NCBI GenBank assembly: GCA_937898625.1 | Contig: CALEJF010000006.1 | Span: 120,178-184,177, forward strand | DNA length: 64,000 nt | Reading direction: 5' to 3' | Source of the DNA: an uncultured Clostridia bacterium | GTDB taxonomy: Bacteria > Bacillota > Clostridia > Oscillospirales > Acutalibacteraceae | In this document: piece after piece, positions 9,189 through 17,445 of the stretch | Position numbering within the stretch: position 1 is the stretch's first letter | Layout: every line of letters begins with the position of its first letter | Notes under the pieces: generated by a model | Databases searched by the model: none | What the model was told of the DNA's origin: nothing | Seen by the model: only the letters and a program-made list of their open reading frames with translations | Made by a program: the position numbers and the translations under genes

Positions 9189-10370
9189 ATGAAGGTTTTT
9201 CAGATTAATTCCACCTGTGGTTTCGGTAGCACAGGAAGAATTGCAGTTGACATCTTAAAAGAACTTGAGAAAAACGGTGGCGAGGGAATTATTGCCTATG
9301 GCAGAAACTCTGCTCCCGAAAATGTGAATTCATACAGAATCGGCTCCGACCTGGATGTTAAAATTCACGGTGTGCTTTCCCGAATTACTGATCGTCAGGG
9401 CTTCTATGGGACAACTGCAACGAAAAAACTGATTGAAAAAATTAAGGACTACAATCCTGACATAATCCACCTTCATAATATTCACGGTTATTATCTCAAT
9501 GTTGCCATTTTGTTTAACTTTTTAAAAGAATATAACAAACCCATCGTTTGGACACTCCACGACTGTTGGGCATTTACGGGACATTGTGCATATTTTAGTT
9601 TCAAAGGTTGCGAAAAGTGGAGAACTGAATGTTATGCTTGTCCTTTAAAAAAGGATTATCCTACAAGTCTCGTGATGGATAATTCAAAGAAAAACTATAA
9701 ACAGAAAAAAGAACTTTTTACAAAACCTGAGAATATTACTTTTGTAACACCTTCATATTGGCTTAAAGACTTAACGGAGAAGTCATTTTTAGGAAAATAC
9801 CCTGTGAAAGTCATTAACAACGGAATTGATTTAAATAAATTTAAACCAACAGAAAGTGATTTCCGTAAAAAGAACAATCTGCAGGATAAATTCATAATTC
9901 TCGGTGTTGCAAGTGTGTGGGAAGAACGAAAAGGTCTTAAAGATTTTATAAAACTTAATGAAATTATTTCCCAAAACGAGAAAATCGTTTTGGTAGGGCT
10001 TGATGATAATCAACTTGCCACATTACCCGAAAGCATTATGGGTATAAAGCGTACAAACAGTATCGAAGAATTGGCAGAGATTTATTCTGCTGCAGATGTG
10101 TTTGTCAACCCTACTTACGAGGATAATTATCCTACAACAAACCTTGAAGCAATATCTTGTGGTACGCCTGTGGTGACATATGTTACAGGCGGAAGTCCTG
10201 AAAGTGTATTTGAAGGAAATGGTTTCTCTGTACCGCAAGGTGATGTTGAGGGAATTTACGATGCAATTAAAAAGGTTGACGGTTGCAAAACTCCAACAAA
10301 GGACTTTTTTGATGCGTCAAAAAGATATAAAGAATATGTTGACTTGTATAAAGAAATTTTAGGGGAGTAA
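9189..10370 (+). CDS. GT4 glycosyltransferase, surface polysaccharide
   Basis: GT-B glycosyltransferase (393 residues from this start). The N-terminus MKVFQINSTCGFGSTGRI and the HLHNIHGYYLN and WTLHDCWAFTGHC motifs are typical of the WcaC-like GT4 subgroup with a Cys cluster. The C-terminal half has PTYEDNYPTTNLEAISCGTP for donor binding. An ATG at 9177 directly abuts the upstream stop, but GGAG at 9179-9182 is correctly placed only for the ATG at 9189, which I prefer. It is translationally coupled to its neighbours. Donor and acceptor are unknown. Confidence 0.88.
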   Translation: MKVFQINSTCGFGSTGRIAVDILKELEKNGGEGIIAYGRNSAPENVNSYRIGSDLDVKIHGVLSRITDRQGFYGTTATKKLIEKIKDYNPDIIHLHNIHGYYLNVAILFNFLKEYNKPIVWTLHDCWAFTGHCAYFSFKGCEKWRTECYACPLKKDYPTSLVMDNSKKNYKQKKELFTKPENITFVTPSYWLKDLTEKSFLGKYPVKVINNGIDLNKFKPTESDFRKKNNLQDKFIILGVASVWEERKGLKDFIKLNEIISQNEKIVLVGLDDNQLATLPESIMGIKRTNSIEELAEIYSAADVFVNPTYEDNYPTTNLEAISCGTPVVTYVTGGSPESVFEGNGFSVPQGDVEGIYDAIKKVDGCKTPTKDFFDASKRYKEYVDLYKEILGE

Positions 10371-10375
10371 CAAAT

Positions 10376-11206
10376 ATGGAAAATTTTGATTATTTGCCAA
10401 AACTTCATAATTGCCAACTTATAATTGCTCGTGAAATCAAAAGACTTTGCGATAAGCACAACATTAAGTATTTCATTATTGCAGGTACTTTGTTAGGTGC
10501 TGTCCGTCACGGGGGATTTATTCCTTGGGACGATGATATGGATATCGGGATGCTTCGTGAAGATTACGAAAAGTTTTTGAAGGTTGCAAAAACAGATTTA
10601 GGTGAGGAGTTTTTCCTACAAACACCTGAAACTGATAAAAACTATGGTCTTCCATTTGCTAAAATTCTGCTTAATGGCACTGTCCTTGTGGAGGCAACCG
10701 CAGGTAGTAATGCAAAAAAAGGCATTTTTGTAGATGTTTTCCCGTTTGATTCCGTCCCTGAAAGTGACGAGGGGAAAGAAAATCATAACAAGAAAACATA
10801 TCTCTACAAAAGACTTTTACTTGCAAAGCTCAATTACAATGTCTGTGCTAAAAACGAATATGTAAAACGAGCAGTTTATTTCGTTCTTAAAATTATGTCA
10901 GGTTTCTATTCACACGACAATCTTGTGAAAAAACTTGAGAGTGAAATCACTCGTTATAACAACCAAAAGACCGAAGATATTGTTAATATCGGTGGTGCTT
11001 ACGGCTACAAAAAGGAAACAATTAAAGCAGATTGGGTAAGAGAAACAGTTGAAATACCATTTGAAGATATGACAATCTCTGCCCCTGTTGATTACATAAA
11101 ATATCTTGAAACTTTCTATGGCGACTATATGACACCTCCACCGGAGGACAAGCGTTATAATCGTCACAGCGTTACTGAACTTGACTTCGGTAAATATGCC
11201 GATTAA
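10376..11206 (+). CDS. LicD-family phosphotransferase
   Basis: A LicD-type nucleotidyltransferase-fold enzyme (276 residues) that transfers a phospho-alcohol such as phosphocholine or phosphoglycerol from a CDP-activated donor to a glycan. The core motif GTLLGAVRHGGFIPWDDDMD (residues 37-56) has the Gly-rich loop and the acidic metal-binding cluster. KKGIFVDVFPFD follows near residue 117. It lies 5 bases after the upstream gene and directly before a TagD-like cytidylyltransferase. A glycerol-phosphate decoration is therefore the most economical reading, though choline is not excluded. Confidence 0.9.
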   Translation: MENFDYLPKLHNCQLIIAREIKRLCDKHNIKYFIIAGTLLGAVRHGGFIPWDDDMDIGMLREDYEKFLKVAKTDLGEEFFLQTPETDKNYGLPFAKILLNGTVLVEATAGSNAKKGIFVDVFPFDSVPESDEGKENHNKKTYLYKRLLLAKLNYNVCAKNEYVKRAVYFVLKIMSGFYSHDNLVKKLESEITRYNNQKTEDIVNIGGAYGYKKETIKADWVRETVEIPFEDMTISAPVDYIKYLETFYGDYMTPPPEDKRYNRHSVTELDFGKYAD

Positions 11207-11218
11207 AGGAGTTTTATT

Positions 11219-11608
11219 ATGAGAAAAGTAATTACTTATGGTACATTCGACCTTCTTCATTACGGACATATTCAGTTGCTTCGTCGAGCAAAGGAAAGAG
11301 GGGACTATTTGATTGTTGCTCTTTCAACTGACGAATTCAATTGGAATTCAAAGCAAAAAAAGTGCTATTTCAGTTATGAACAGAGAAAATTACTCCTCGA
11401 ATCAATTCGCTATGTTGATTTAGTAATTCCCGAGGAAAATTGGGAACAGAAAATCAGCGATGTAAAAGAGTTTAAAATTGATACATTCGTTATGGGTAAT
11501 GACTGGGAGGGCAAATTCGACTTCCTTAAAGATTATTGCGAGGTAGTTTATCTTCCAAGAACACCCGAAATTTCTACAACACAAATCAAAAAGGATTTGG
11601 GTAAATAA
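11219..11608 (+). CDS. tagD: Glycerol-3-phosphate cytidylyltransferase (TagD-like)
   Basis: Makes CDP-glycerol from CTP and glycerol-3-phosphate. The 129-residue size is exact for TagD/GCT. It has TYGTFDLLHYGH with the HxxH nucleotide-binding motif (H14, H17) and a C-terminal RTPEISTTQIK matching the RTxGISTT signature. It is embedded in a polysaccharide operon next to licD, suggesting that it supplies the activated alcohol for glycan decoration rather than for a classical wall teichoic acid operon, since no tagF-like polymerase is present. AGGAG lies before the ATG. Confidence 0.93.
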   Translation: MRKVITYGTFDLLHYGHIQLLRRAKERGDYLIVALSTDEFNWNSKQKKCYFSYEQRKLLLESIRYVDLVIPEENWEQKISDVKEFKIDTFVMGNDWEGKFDFLKDYCEVVYLPRTPEISTTQIKKDLGK

Positions 11609-11609
11609 A

Positions 11610-12710
11610 ATGAAAAAAGTTTTGATTTTTGCCCCTACTGCCCCAACAAGCGGTATTACCCAGTATATTCTCAATATGCTGAGTGTTCTTGATACAGAGA
11701 ATATCCGTTTTGACATTCTTTCTTTCAAAAACCATCGTCTTAAAAAGTGGGCAGAGGAAAATGGTACAGAATATTTTGAGTTTGATATATCACCATACAA
11801 AGACCCAAAAGGATACAATGCGTTTTTGAAAAATGTTTTCTCAAAGGGTTATGATGTGGTGCATTTTCACCTTTCGTCTATTTCGGATTTGAGAATTTTC
11901 AAGTTTGCAAAGAAAAGTGGGGCAGAGAAAATTATCGTTCATTCTCACAATAGTTTTACAGATGTGCCATCAAAACTTCGCAGAATTGTTTTTGGGAATC
12001 TTCATAAAATTCTTCGTGTTTTTGCCAATAAATATAGTGACTATAAATGCGCTTGTTCACCTGTTGCAGCAGAGTGGATGTTCGGCAAGAACAAAGGCAA
12101 AACTGCAATTATTATGAATAATGCTGTTGATATCAGCAAATTCGCATATAACGAAAATTACAGAAATGATATTAGAAAAGACCTTAATATACAAACAAAA
12201 TATGTTATCGGTCATATAGGTAGATTTTCAGTGCAGAAAAATCAGAATTTTTTGGTGGATACTTTTAAAGTTTTATCAGAAAATCGTGACGATTGCACTT
12301 TGCTTTTAATCGGTAATGGGGAATTGACAAATAGTGTTAAACAACATACGAAGGACTTACAGTTGGAAGATAAAGTATTGTTTGTTGATTTCCAAGAAGA
12401 TATTTACAGATATTATTCTGTGATGGATTTATTTGTAATGCCCTCGCTCTTTGAGGGGTTGCCCATAACACTTGTTGAGTCACAGGCAAATTCACTTTCA
12501 TCCCTTGTAAGTGATGCTATTACAAAAAACAGTGATTTAACGGGATTGGTTGAATTTAAGTCACTTAACGACGGAACTGAAAAATGGGCAGAAAGAATAA
12601 ACAGCAAATTAGAGAATTGTGAAAGAATTGACTACACAGAAAAAATTGAAGAAAAAGGTTTTTCTCTCCGTGGTCAGGCAAAGGTTGTATCAGACCTTTA
12701 TTTTGGTTGA
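11610..12710 (+). CDS. GT4 glycosyltransferase, EpsF-like
   Basis: A 366-residue GT-B glycosyltransferase related to EpsF/CapM-type exopolysaccharide enzymes. It has the acceptor-domain start PTSGITQYILNML, HFHLSS and VHSHNS, then the donor-domain GHIGRFSVQKNQNFLVD and the catalytic-loop region MPSLFEGLPITLVESQ. It begins one base after tagD ends, so it is translationally coupled. It is the third glycosyltransferase of the locus, implying a repeat unit of at least three transferred sugars after the initiating step. No initiating phosphoglycosyltransferase is seen in the window. Confidence 0.88.
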   Translation: MKKVLIFAPTAPTSGITQYILNMLSVLDTENIRFDILSFKNHRLKKWAEENGTEYFEFDISPYKDPKGYNAFLKNVFSKGYDVVHFHLSSISDLRIFKFAKKSGAEKIIVHSHNSFTDVPSKLRRIVFGNLHKILRVFANKYSDYKCACSPVAAEWMFGKNKGKTAIIMNNAVDISKFAYNENYRNDIRKDLNIQTKYVIGHIGRFSVQKNQNFLVDTFKVLSENRDDCTLLLIGNGELTNSVKQHTKDLQLEDKVLFVDFQEDIYRYYSVMDLFVMPSLFEGLPITLVESQANSLSSLVSDAITKNSDLTGLVEFKSLNDGTEKWAERINSKLENCERIDYTEKIEEKGFSLRGQAKVVSDLYFG

Positions 12711-12724
12711 ATGAGGTGAGCAAA

Positions 12725-14179
12725 ATGGATATGGTTAAAAAAATCGGGGACTGCATATTCAATGTTTTTTACTATAAAGTTGCATTGATGTTTTTCCTTA
12801 TCCCAACACTTTTAGTATATTGCGTAAGTTATAACTATAAATTGCTTTTCGTAATGCTTGGTTGGGGTGCTCTTATCTGTGCTTATGACTTTATAATCAG
12901 ACGCAGATTTGTCCACGCAAGGGGAATGTTATGGCTTATCGCCTTTATGGTGTGTTTTGCATTATCCGTTGTTCTAAATTTTAAAACAGGATTTAATCTG
13001 AATCTATCAAACTGGGCATACACAGCAATTGCTCTTTTGGTACTTTATCCGGACTCATTTGATAAGACAAAGGAAAGAAACTTAAAAGAACTCAGTGTTC
13101 TTAACAATATTTTCCTTGGTATGACAACAGTATTTTCAACAATTTCCCTTGGAATGTATGCTGTTCTTTACCATAAATCACTTGAATTCGGTGACCAGAA
13201 ATATGTTGTTGGTTGGTCACAAAACAGACTTTTCGGTATTTATGCCAACACAGGTTATATGATTACTGCCATAGCACTTGCAATTGCAGTAATTCAAGTG
13301 GCAGTTTATAAAAGCTCAGGCAAAAAAATGAAGCCACTTTACAAGGCGTTTCTTATTATCACATCCGTACTTAATTTCTTCTCAATGTGCCTTGAGAATG
13401 CAAAGGGTGCGTTCATTTCCCTTGCTGCATTCGTCGCATTTGCAACATTCTTCTATTGTGGACGAGTTCTCGTTAAAAAGGGCTGGAATGTAGTTAAGGC
13501 AAATGTACTTTCAGTTGTTGCAGCAGGACTTGCAGCAGTTGTTCTCATAGGTGCAATTTACATAACTCGACCGGTTCTTTCCTATATTCCGGGTATTTAC
13601 AAGAGTTTAACAGAAACAGTAACTCCTGATAACCCTGATGAAGAAAAGAAAGAAAATATGGATAAGGTGGATATTGACCGCGATATTCCTGAAAGTTACG
13701 GATTCTTCACAGGAAGAACAGTTATTTGGAAATTTGGTTTACAAGAATTTATGGAAAAACCAATTTTTGGCCACGGACCAAACTCACATCGTGATGTTTT
13801 CATTGTGGATAACTATCTTCGCCATTTCCACAATGTAATTGTGCAAACACTTGTAAGTGTTGGTACAGTCGGTTCAGTATTTATTTTCGGTTTTTTCCTT
13901 ATTGTATTTTTATTTATTCTTAAACATCTGTTTAAACAGCAAAAAGAGGGTAGCCCTTACTATGCCGTTGCAGTTGCGTTGTTTGCATTCCTTGGAATGT
14001 TACTTGTAAACAGTATGGCAGAGGTAACAATTCTCTTTATTACAAGATTTGCGATGTTTATGTTCTGGATGTATTTAGGCTATATTCAGACATTCTTTGA
14101 TGATGACAAAAAAGGAAAAGGAACTCTTTTCCTTGAAAATATGGACGAAAAACTTAAAAAAGTATTTAAACAAAAATAA
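12725..14179 (+). CDS. Wzy/O-antigen-ligase-like membrane protein
   Basis: An integral membrane protein of 484 residues with about ten hydrophobic segments and a large extracytoplasmic loop. The loop contains FFTGRTVIWKFGLQEF and GHGPNSHRD, then HFHNVIVQ, which is the pattern of the Wzy_C/RfaL polymerase-ligase superfamily. It would join lipid-linked repeat units outside the membrane. An upstream TTG at 12707 is in frame, but GAGGTGAG ends 4 bases before the ATG at 12725, so that start is chosen. It stands between the EpsF-like gene and the flippase. Polymerase is likelier than ligase from context. Confidence 0.82.
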   Translation: MDMVKKIGDCIFNVFYYKVALMFFLIPTLLVYCVSYNYKLLFVMLGWGALICAYDFIIRRRFVHARGMLWLIAFMVCFALSVVLNFKTGFNLNLSNWAYTAIALLVLYPDSFDKTKERNLKELSVLNNIFLGMTTVFSTISLGMYAVLYHKSLEFGDQKYVVGWSQNRLFGIYANTGYMITAIALAIAVIQVAVYKSSGKKMKPLYKAFLIITSVLNFFSMCLENAKGAFISLAAFVAFATFFYCGRVLVKKGWNVVKANVLSVVAAGLAAVVLIGAIYITRPVLSYIPGIYKSLTETVTPDNPDEEKKENMDKVDIDRDIPESYGFFTGRTVIWKFGLQEFMEKPIFGHGPNSHRDVFIVDNYLRHFHNVIVQTLVSVGTVGSVFIFGFFLIVFLFILKHLFKQQKEGSPYYAVAVALFAFLGMLLVNSMAEVTILFITRFAMFMFWMYLGYIQTFFDDDKKGKGTLFLENMDEKLKKVFKQK

Positions 14180-14181
14180 TT

Positions 14182-15732
14182 ATGAGAAGCAAAAAAGTTT
14201 TAATCAATTCAATATTCGGTATGGCGGGTTATGCCATTCTTATGCTTAGCAATTTCATAACCCGTTCCGTATTTGTTGACCAATTGGGGCTTAGTATGGC
14301 TGGAGTTGACACAACCTTCAAGAATTTCTTGCAGGTTTTGTCCCTTGCCGAATTAGGCCTTAGTACGGGTTTACTCTATAAACTTTATAAGCCCATTGAA
14401 GATAAGGACAACAGAGAAATAAAGAAGGTTCTCAATTTCTACAAACAGGCATATAAGGTGATTGCATCTATATTTATGGGTGGTGCAGTTGTCCTCTCTC
14501 TTGTGGTAAATTTCTTTGTTGAGGATACTGATAAATCTCCTTTATACATCTCATTCCTTTTCATTCTCTATGCAGCCGATACAGTTGCATCCTATCTTTT
14601 CGCAAACCGTAAAGCACTTATAGTTGCCGACCAGAATAACTATATTGTCAACAGAAACGATGCTTTTATATCTTTAATTACCCTTATCAGTCAGGTTACA
14701 CTTTTATATCTCACAAAGAGTTTTATCATTTATGCCCTTGTTAAAATTGTGTGCCGTTTAATTGGTGCATCCTTTATCGGCAATAAATTCAGAAAAATGT
14801 ATCCTGAAATCGCAAAGGATAAATCAAAAGAAACAATTACAGGTGACGAGAAAAAGTCACTTATTAAAAATATGAGTGCTATGCTCTGCCACAGAATTGG
14901 TGGTGTCAGTGTTACTGCAACAGGCTCGGCAATTATTTCAAAAATGCTTGGTACTGTTCAGGCGGGTATCTATGGTAACTATACCATTATCACAACAGCA
15001 CTTATGCAACTTGTAACTCAGGTGTTCAATGGTGTTACTGCAAGCTTTGGCAGCATTATCACTGTTGAGTCAAAAGAGGTAATTTACAAGAGATTTAAAC
15101 TTTTATATTTCTTTAACTATCTTATTTTCTCATTCTTTACCGTGTCCGTTGGCGTGATTATTCAACCATTTATGAAACTCTGGATGCACGGTGACCCAAA
15201 TAGTCTTTTCCAGGACAGAACAGTTGTGCTTTTGCTCTGTTATTTCTATGTTTTCGGTATCCGTCGTGTTATCTTAATGGCAAAGGATAGTGCAGGGCTT
15301 TATCGCCAAGACCAATGGTTTGCAATTATTGAGGCAGTTCTGAATATTGTAATGTCCGTGGGATTTGTATATTGGTTTAAATCTGTTGACGGAATTATTC
15401 TTGCAAACATTTTAAGTATGCTTATAATACCACTATGGACTCAGCCATATTTGGTTTATAAATATGTTCTCGAGGCAAAGTTAATCGGATACTATGTAAG
15501 ATATGTCCTATATTTTGCTATGACAGCAGGTCTTTATGTTGTAACAAGCCTTGTTGCAAATAGGCTTACAGGAAATATCAACAATATATTCGTGGATTTG
15601 ATTATTAGGGCTGTGCTCTGCGTTGCAATTCCAAATCTTATTAATGTTGTTGTTTTTGCAAGAACACAGGAATTTAAAGATTTACTTACTCTGCTTTTAG
15701 GTGTGGTAAAGAAGAAAACCAAAAAAGGATGA
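14182..15732 (+). CDS. Polysaccharide flippase (Wzx-like, MOP superfamily)
   Basis: A 516-residue protein with 12-14 predicted hydrophobic segments along its length. It starts MRSKKVLINSIFGMAGYAIL and has the long even distribution typical of Wzx/RfbX flippases, which move undecaprenyl-linked glycan repeat units across the cytoplasmic membrane. It follows the Wzy-like gene by two bases. Together they indicate a Wzx/Wzy-dependent capsule or exopolysaccharide pathway. There is no catalytic motif to inspect, so the call rests on topology, length and context. Confidence 0.83.
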   Translation: MRSKKVLINSIFGMAGYAILMLSNFITRSVFVDQLGLSMAGVDTTFKNFLQVLSLAELGLSTGLLYKLYKPIEDKDNREIKKVLNFYKQAYKVIASIFMGGAVVLSLVVNFFVEDTDKSPLYISFLFILYAADTVASYLFANRKALIVADQNNYIVNRNDAFISLITLISQVTLLYLTKSFIIYALVKIVCRLIGASFIGNKFRKMYPEIAKDKSKETITGDEKKSLIKNMSAMLCHRIGGVSVTATGSAIISKMLGTVQAGIYGNYTIITTALMQLVTQVFNGVTASFGSIITVESKEVIYKRFKLLYFFNYLIFSFFTVSVGVIIQPFMKLWMHGDPNSLFQDRTVVLLLCYFYVFGIRRVILMAKDSAGLYRQDQWFAIIEAVLNIVMSVGFVYWFKSVDGIILANILSMLIIPLWTQPYLVYKYVLEAKLIGYYVRYVLYFAMTAGLYVVTSLVANRLTGNINNIFVDLIIRAVLCVAIPNLINVVVFARTQEFKDLLTLLLGVVKKKTKKG

Positions 15733-15739
15733 TTTTTAA

Positions 15740-16537
15740 ATGTCTTTGAAAGATAAAAAGTTATTTTTACTTGATATGGACGGAACAATTTACGAGGGTG
15801 CTCGCCTTTTCGAGTGTGTAAATGAATTCTTAGCATATATTGAGTCCGTTGGTGGCCAGTATGTGTTTATCACAAATAATTCATCTCGTTCAGTCAAGGA
15901 TTATGTTATAAAACTTTCAAATATGGGTATTAAGGTGACGGAAGATAATTTCTTTACATCTTCTCAGGCAACTGCACTTTATCTCAACAAGCACTTCCCA
16001 AATAAAAAGATTTATTGTATGGGAACAAAGTCCATGATTGCTGAAATGGAAAAATATGGTGTGAAAATTACTACGGAAGCTGACGAAGATACTGACTGTA
16101 TCTGTGTGGGTTACGACACTGAACTTACATATAAGAAACTTTGGGATGTGTCGTATCTTCTTCAGACCAAGAAAGATATTCCGTATATCGCAACAAATCC
16201 CGACAGAGGTTGTCCAACTGAATTTGGACTTGTACCTGACTGTTTTGCTATGTGTGAGGCAATAAATTATGCCACAAATCGCAGACCTCTTTATATAGGT
16301 AAGCCCGACGGATTTATGATTGACTTTTCCGTTGAGCGTTCACCATTTAGTAAGGAAGAAACGGTTGTAATCGGTGACAGACTTTATACGGATATTGCTT
16401 CAGGTGTCAATGCAGGTGTTGATACAATATGTGTCCTTAGCGGTGAAAGCACAATGAGTGACATAGAAAACAGCGAAATTAAACCGACATATGTTCGTCA
16501 GGATATTAAAGAAATACTTAAAGAATTACAGGAGTAA
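15740..16537 (+). CDS. HAD-IIA family phosphatase (NagD-like)
   Basis: A cytoplasmic haloacid-dehalogenase-type phosphatase of 265 residues. Motif I is LLDMDGTIYEG with nucleophile D12 and acid D14. Motif II TNNSSRS, the C2a cap and motif III/IV GKPDGFM...VVIGDRLYTDI are all intact. Relatives dephosphorylate small sugar phosphates, nucleotides or glycerol phosphates. It begins 7 bases after the flippase, so it may be co-transcribed with the polysaccharide operon. A glycerol-phosphate link is possible but not shown. Confidence 0.88.
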   Translation: MSLKDKKLFLLDMDGTIYEGARLFECVNEFLAYIESVGGQYVFITNNSSRSVKDYVIKLSNMGIKVTEDNFFTSSQATALYLNKHFPNKKIYCMGTKSMIAEMEKYGVKITTEADEDTDCICVGYDTELTYKKLWDVSYLLQTKKDIPYIATNPDRGCPTEFGLVPDCFAMCEAINYATNRRPLYIGKPDGFMIDFSVERSPFSKEETVVIGDRLYTDIASGVNAGVDTICVLSGESTMSDIENSEIKPTYVRQDIKEILKELQE

Positions 16538-16542
16538 AAGTT

Positions 16543-17097
16543 ATGGAATACGATGCATTTGATGCGGGAATTGAACTTGGCGGACTTCGTAGCCGTGACG
16601 ATATAAGACTTCTTATTTGCTATCTTCTTAAAAGCGTTGATGCACCAATGACAAGGGATATGCTCAACGATGCTATGCAGGAAGATGGTCTTGCAAACTT
16701 CTTTGAAGTAGGCCAAGCAATTGAAGAACTATTAAAAACAGGCAATATCACTGCCGATATTCTTGATGAAGACGAAGTTATAACAGTAACAGAAAAAGGC
16801 AGGGAAGCAGCAGAACTTTTGCAGACAAGCCTTCCTCGTACAGTTCGTGAAAAAGCAGTCAATTCTGCAATAAGACTTGTGACTCGTGCGAAAGTTGAAC
16901 GAGAAAATAAAATTGAAGTCAAAAAAGAGGAGGATGGTGGATATACCATTACATTCACTCTTTTTGACCGAGGAACTGAACTTATGAAATTGTCAATTTA
17001 TGTTGTTGACAGTTTGCAACTCGAACAAGTAAAACAAAATTTTATCAACGACCCTGTTAAGGTGTATTCAACAATTATTACATCCTTGACGGTTTGA
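16543..17097 (+). CDS. DUF4364 family winged-helix protein
   Basis: A 184-residue protein matching the DUF4364 family seen in Clostridia. An N-terminal winged-helix-like half has DIRLLICYLLKSVDAPMTRD and a beta-hairpin around ITADILDEDEVITVTEKG. The C-terminal half is beta-rich, rather like the ligand-binding part of small regulators (YTITFTLFDRGTELMKLSIYV). The role is unknown; DNA binding is an inference from the fold. It follows the HAD gene by 5 bases and precedes the valS T-box. Confidence 0.75.
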   Translation: MEYDAFDAGIELGGLRSRDDIRLLICYLLKSVDAPMTRDMLNDAMQEDGLANFFEVGQAIEELLKTGNITADILDEDEVITVTEKGREAAELLQTSLPRTVREKAVNSAIRLVTRAKVERENKIEVKKEEDGGYTITFTLFDRGTELMKLSIYVVDSLQLEQVKQNFINDPVKVYSTIITSLTV

Positions 17098-17124
17098 TGA
17101 TAAAAGAAAACTGCGCAGAAAGCC

Positions 17125-17153
17125 TTGACAATTAAAGGTTTTATTGTTAAAAT
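17125..17153 (+). promoter_or_regulatory. Sigma-A promoter of the valS leader
   Basis: -35 TTGACA (17125-17130), a 17-base spacer and -10 TAAAAT (17148-17153). Transcription would start near 17160, giving a leader of nearly 290 bases. Confidence 0.8.
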
Positions 17154-17159
17154 CATTTG

Positions 17160-17425
17160 GAATTGAATAAAATAAACACTATGACAAAGAGTAAGATTTA
17201 TTGTGTTGGCTTTCAGAGAGTTGTCGTCAGGTGCAAGACAATACAGCCTATAAATCGATATGTAGCTTTCGAGTGGTTTCGCCTAAAGCAACAATGCCGT
17301 TAAGTGAAAACGTGTAATTCCCGTTAAGAATTTTAAGTGGCTGTTGAAAAAACAGCAAATTGAGTGGTACCACGGAATTTTTTCGTCTCATACAATCTGT
17401 ATGGGACGAATTTTATTTTATAAAT
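17160..17425 (+). promoter_or_regulatory. T-box riboswitch, valine specific
   Basis: A leader that senses uncharged tRNA-Val and controls valS. Visible parts are the stem I segment with AGAGAG (17217-17222) and the distal AGGTGCAAG loop, and a specifier GTA at 17262-17264 just before CTTTCGAGTGG. The T-box sequence GAGTGGTACCACGG (17362-17375) follows, and then the terminator hairpin CGTCTCATAC/GTATGGGACG (17384-17408) with a T-rich tail. The specifier codon encodes valine, in agreement with the downstream gene. Confidence 0.93.
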
Positions 17426-17445
17426 AAACCGAAAGGAAGAAATAT

